A stretch of DNA of 64,000 bases from Flavobacterium sp. ZT3R18 (GTDB lineage Bacteria; Bacteroidota; Bacteroidia; Flavobacteriales; Flavobacteriaceae): NCBI RefSeq assembly GCF_007097385.1, contig NZ_VJZS01000009.1:1-64000 (forward strand), read 5' to 3'. Shown here one piece after another: positions 61,717 through 64,000 of the stretch. Positions within the stretch are counted from its first letter, which is position 1. Each line of letters opens with the position of its first letter. Made by a program: the position numbers and the translations under genes. The notes beneath the pieces are model-generated. The model was given only the letters and a program-made list of their open reading frames with translations, was not told the origin of the DNA and ran no database searches.

Positions 61717-63243
61717 TTAATGTTTAAAATGACGTGTACCTGTAAATACCATTGCAAGATTATTTTCATTACAATAATTTATGCTCAATTCGTCTTTTAT
61801 TGAACCTCCTGGCTGAATTACTGCTGTTATTCCAGCTTTTTTAGCAATTTCAACACAATCAGGAAAAGGGAAAAAGGCATCGCTTGCCATTGAAGCACCT
61901 TCTAAGCTAAAACCAAATACTTTTGCTTTTTCGATGGCTTGTAATAGTGCATCAACTCTTGAAGTTTGTCCTGTACCAGATGAAATTAATGTTCCGTTTT
62001 TTGCAAATACAATAGTGTTTGATTTAGTGTTTTTACAAACTTTCGAAGCAAAAATCAAATCGTTAATCTCTTGCTCAGTAGGGGCTGTTGCTGTAACGGT
62101 TTTTAAGTCGGCTTTAGTATCAGTGATGTTGTTTCTTTCTTGAATCAACAATCCATTCAGACACGTTCTTACTTGTTTTTGAGGCAGTTCGACTTCGTTT
62201 TGAATTAAAATAATTCTGTTTTTCTTTTCTTGTAAGAGCGCAATTGCTTCCGCATCATAAGATGGAGCGATTACTACTTCGCAAAATAATTTGTTGATTT
62301 CAGTTGCGGTTGCAACATCTATTGTCGTGTTTGCAATTAATACTCCTCCAAAAGCCGAAGTAGGATCACATGCCAAAGCTACATTGTAAGCTTCACTAAT
62401 AGTATCTCTTGTTGCTAATCCGCAAGCATTGTTGTGCTTTAGAATAGCAAATGTTGGTCCGTCAGTTTTGAATTCATTAATTAAATTCACTGCCGCATCT
62501 ACATCTAATAAGTTGTTGTATGATAATTCTTTACCGTGAACTTTGGTAAACATAGCGTCAAAATCTCCAAAGAAAAATCCTTTTTGGTGTGGGTTTTCTC
62601 CATATCTCAATACTTGACCATTTTCTATACTCGCTTTATAGATGGTTTCATCCGTATTAAAATAGTTAAAAATGGCTCCGTCGTAATGAGAAGAAACATG
62701 AAAAGCTTTGGTGGCTAATAATTTTCTGTCTGCAAGAGTAGTAGCTCCATTTTGAGTGGTAATCATGTCAAGAAGTGTGCTATATTGGTCAACAGAAGCA
62801 ACGATTACAGTGTCCTTGAAGTTTTTTGCGGCAGCACGAATTAATGAAATACCACCAATATCAATTTTTTCGATAATATCGTCTTCACTTGCTCCAGAAG
62901 CAACTGTTTTTTCAAAGGGATATAAATCAACAATTACCAAATCAATCTGCGGAATGTTGTATTCCTGCATTTGTTGTACATCACTTTCGTTGTCTTGACG
63001 ATTTAAGATTCCTCCAAATACCTTTGGATGTAACGTTTTTACTCTACCACCTAAAATAGAAGGGTAAGTTGTAACATCTTCAACAGGGATTACAGGAATT
63101 CCTAAATTTTTAATGAATTCCTCAGTACCACCTGTAGAATAAAAAACTACATTTTGGTCATGCAATTTTCTTACAATTGGTTCTAGGCCTTCTTTTGAAA
63201 AGACTGAAATTAATGCGGATTGGATTGTTTTTGTTGTGTTCAT
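61717..63243 (-). CDS. purH: Bifunctional AICAR transformylase / IMP cyclohydrolase
   Basis: This 508-residue enzyme carries out the last two steps of purine synthesis. The N-terminal IMP cyclohydrolase (MGS-like fold) shows ALISVFSKEGLEPIVRKLHD, YSTGGTEEFIKNLGI, LGGRVKTLHPKVFGGIL and DLYPFEKTV. The AICAR transformylase part has LRYGENPHQKGFFFG, ILKHNNACGLATRD, SAFGGVLIANTTID and SDAFFPFPDCVEIAKKAGI, with GSIKDELSINYCNEN and a GTRHFKH end. A consensus promoter is present upstream. It is 54 bases upstream of mreB. Confidence 0.97.
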   Translation of the reverse strand: MNTTKTIQSALISVFSKEGLEPIVRKLHDQNVVFYSTGGTEEFIKNLGIPVIPVEDVTTYPSILGGRVKTLHPKVFGGILNRQDNESDVQQMQEYNIPQIDLVIVDLYPFEKTVASGASEDDIIEKIDIGGISLIRAAAKNFKDTVIVASVDQYSTLLDMITTQNGATTLADRKLLATKAFHVSSHYDGAIFNYFNTDETIYKASIENGQVLRYGENPHQKGFFFGDFDAMFTKVHGKELSYNNLLDVDAAVNLINEFKTDGPTFAILKHNNACGLATRDTISEAYNVALACDPTSAFGGVLIANTTIDVATATEINKLFCEVVIAPSYDAEAIALLQEKKNRIILIQNEVELPQKQVRTCLNGLLIQERNNITDTKADLKTVTATAPTEQEINDLIFASKVCKNTKSNTIVFAKNGTLISSGTGQTSRVDALLQAIEKAKVFGFSLEGASMASDAFFPFPDCVEIAKKAGITAVIQPGGSIKDELSINYCNENNLAMVFTGTRHFKH

Positions 63244-63266
63244 CGAGTAGTTATGATTATAAAGTG

Positions 63267-63298
63267 CAAAAATAGTTTTTTTTGATAATATAATTCAA
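63267..63298 (-). promoter_or_regulatory. Promoter of purH
   Basis: On the minus strand TTG (63296-63298), 21 bases and TATTTTTG (63267-63274) match the Bacteroidetes consensus, about 24 bases before the purH ATG. I see no purine riboswitch in the short leader. Confidence 0.65.
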
Positions 63299-63368
63299 TA
63301 AAAATATGTAACAATGTCTTAAAATTACATACCAATCGTTAAATATGTTTTTTGTAGTTATCAGCTAT

Positions 63369-63530
63369 TAGTCCCGATAGCTATCGGGAGTGAAAAGTGA
63401 TTAGTCTTTGGGGATACTAAAAAAATAAGAATTCATCATTAAAGCCATTTGGTTTGTTTTTTACACATATTTAGAATGTATTTATGCTAGAATCTAAGCT
63501 AATCACTAATGACTATTCACTAATCACCGA
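63369..63530. repeat. Dispersed intergenic repeat (tagtcccgatagctatcgggagtga family), copy 2
   Basis: This fills the middle of the 63244-63599 gap. It starts with the perfect palindrome tcccgatagctatcggga followed by gtgaaaagtgattagtc, and ends with taagctaatcactaatgac and tattcactaatcac. The end blocks agtgattagt and actaatcac are inverted. It matches the copy at 33082-33240 in order of blocks. Confidence 0.75.
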
Positions 63531-63599
63531 ACAGTTATTGTTTTCTTAGGTTATTGCGATAAATATCTTGAAATTTACAATAACACAAATTAAAATGAA

Positions 63600-64000
63600 A
63601 TGCTAGTTTATCTAAGATTATTAAAGGAGAGTTTTGGTTTTGCGATGAATGCGTTGCGAAGTAATAAATTGAGGACGTTGCTTTCTTTATTGGGTGTTAC
63701 TATTGGGATATTTTCGATTATCGCGGTGCTTTCAGCGGTAGATTCTTTGAATAGGAAAATAACTAAAGATATTGGTAGTCTCGATAATAGTACCGTTTTC
63801 TTTTTTAAATATTGTTTCGGGCCTTCGGATGTTCCCGATTGGAAAATAGATCAGTTTCCTAATGTCACTTATGATGAGTATAAATTACTTAAAAACAGCT
63901 TGACCGATGTTGAGAGCGTTTGTTTTCAGTTTTATGCGGGGAGAGAAACAATCAAGCATGAATTAAAATCGATAAGTTCTATTGTTGTAATTCCTTGTAC
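63600..64000 (+). CDS. MacB/FtsX-type ABC transporter permease (5' part)
   Basis: The reading frame from the ATG at 63600 runs off the window end. It begins MLVYLRLLKESFGFAMNALR, then SNKLRTLLSLLGVTIGIFSI and IAVLSAVDSL, which is the standard start of MacB-type permeases: a cytoplasmic amphipathic helix, the conserved NKLRTxLTxLGIxIG stretch and the first membrane helix. A periplasmic domain begins with DIGSLDNSTVFFFK. About 133 residues are visible of an expected 400 or so. Such proteins belong to tripartite efflux or lipoprotein-type export complexes. The partner ATPase would lie beyond the window. Confidence 0.88.
   Translation, partial: MLVYLRLLKESFGFAMNALRSNKLRTLLSLLGVTIGIFSIIAVLSAVDSLNRKITKDIGSLDNSTVFFFKYCFGPSDVPDWKIDQFPNVTYDEYKLLKNSLTDVESVCFQFYAGRETIKHELKSISSIVVIPC

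Noticed and set aside
1..64000. Insertion sequences, prophage or integrative elements
   Set aside because: I found no transposase, integrase, recombinase or phage structural gene in any frame; all large open frames are ordinary chromosomal genes.

Overview
The window is AT-rich chromosomal DNA of a Flavobacteriaceae bacterium, most likely a Flavobacterium. I base this on TAnnTTTG-type promoter -7 boxes, a SusC/SusD starch-utilisation locus, a C-terminal type IX secretion (T9SS) sorting domain, a mevalonate isoprenoid pathway, and many genus-style palindromic intergenic repeats. There is no transposase, integrase, phage gene or CRISPR array.

Layout. 1-120: 3' end of a 5S rRNA and its terminator. 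389-5276 (minus): an NTF2-like protein, an rRNA pseudouridine synthase, a UbiA-type prenyltransferase, mevalonate kinase, a small antitoxin-like protein and diphosphomevalonate decarboxylase. 5385-8171: TspO, a BaiN/HI0933-type flavoprotein and a glycerophosphodiester phosphodiesterase. 8546-30169: a complete maltodextrin/starch locus. On the minus strand it has a MalS-like amylase, a GH31 alpha-glucosidase, a SusA-like GH13, a GH65 maltose phosphorylase, beta-phosphoglucomutase, an MFS sugar transporter and a LacI regulator. On the plus strand it has SusC, SusD, a SusE-like protein and a T9SS-tagged amylase.

30338-36925: tRNA-Phe, pantothenate kinase CoaX, an outer-membrane protein, LptC, a small membrane protein, a CNNM/CorC-type protein and a PpiD-like chaperone. 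37087-37352: a frameshifted antitoxin-like gene behind a consensus promoter. 37349-39656 (minus): a GHMP kinase and HMG-CoA reductase, a second mevalonate block. 39974-46084: a peptide-use cluster of dipeptidyl peptidase, two POT transporters and a thioredoxin-fold protein. 46096-50732 (minus): ComEC, LpxB, a small membrane protein and SurE. 50964-55652: two tandem copies of a Prc/Tsp tail-specific protease. 56032-61662 (minus): the cell-shape operon mreB-mreC-mreD-mrdA-rodA. 61717-63243 (minus): purH. 63600 to the end: the start of a MacB/FtsX-type permease.

How the genes fit together. In the starch locus the T9SS amylase and SusCDE act at the cell surface, the signal-peptide enzymes trim the imported dextrins, and maltose is taken to glucose plus glucose-6-phosphate by MFS import, GH65 phosphorolysis and beta-PGM, probably under LacI control. 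The two mevalonate blocks together hold HMG-CoA reductase, mevalonate kinase, a probable phosphomevalonate kinase and the decarboxylase; HMG-CoA synthase and IPP isomerase are not in the window.

I did not find a clearly undescribed multi-gene system. The best leads are the frameshifted antitoxin relic with an intact promoter, the orphan antitoxin-like gene inside the mevalonate cluster, the in-paralogous Prc pair with partly duplicated leaders, and several families of nested palindromic repeats, one copy of which lies inside comEC codons.
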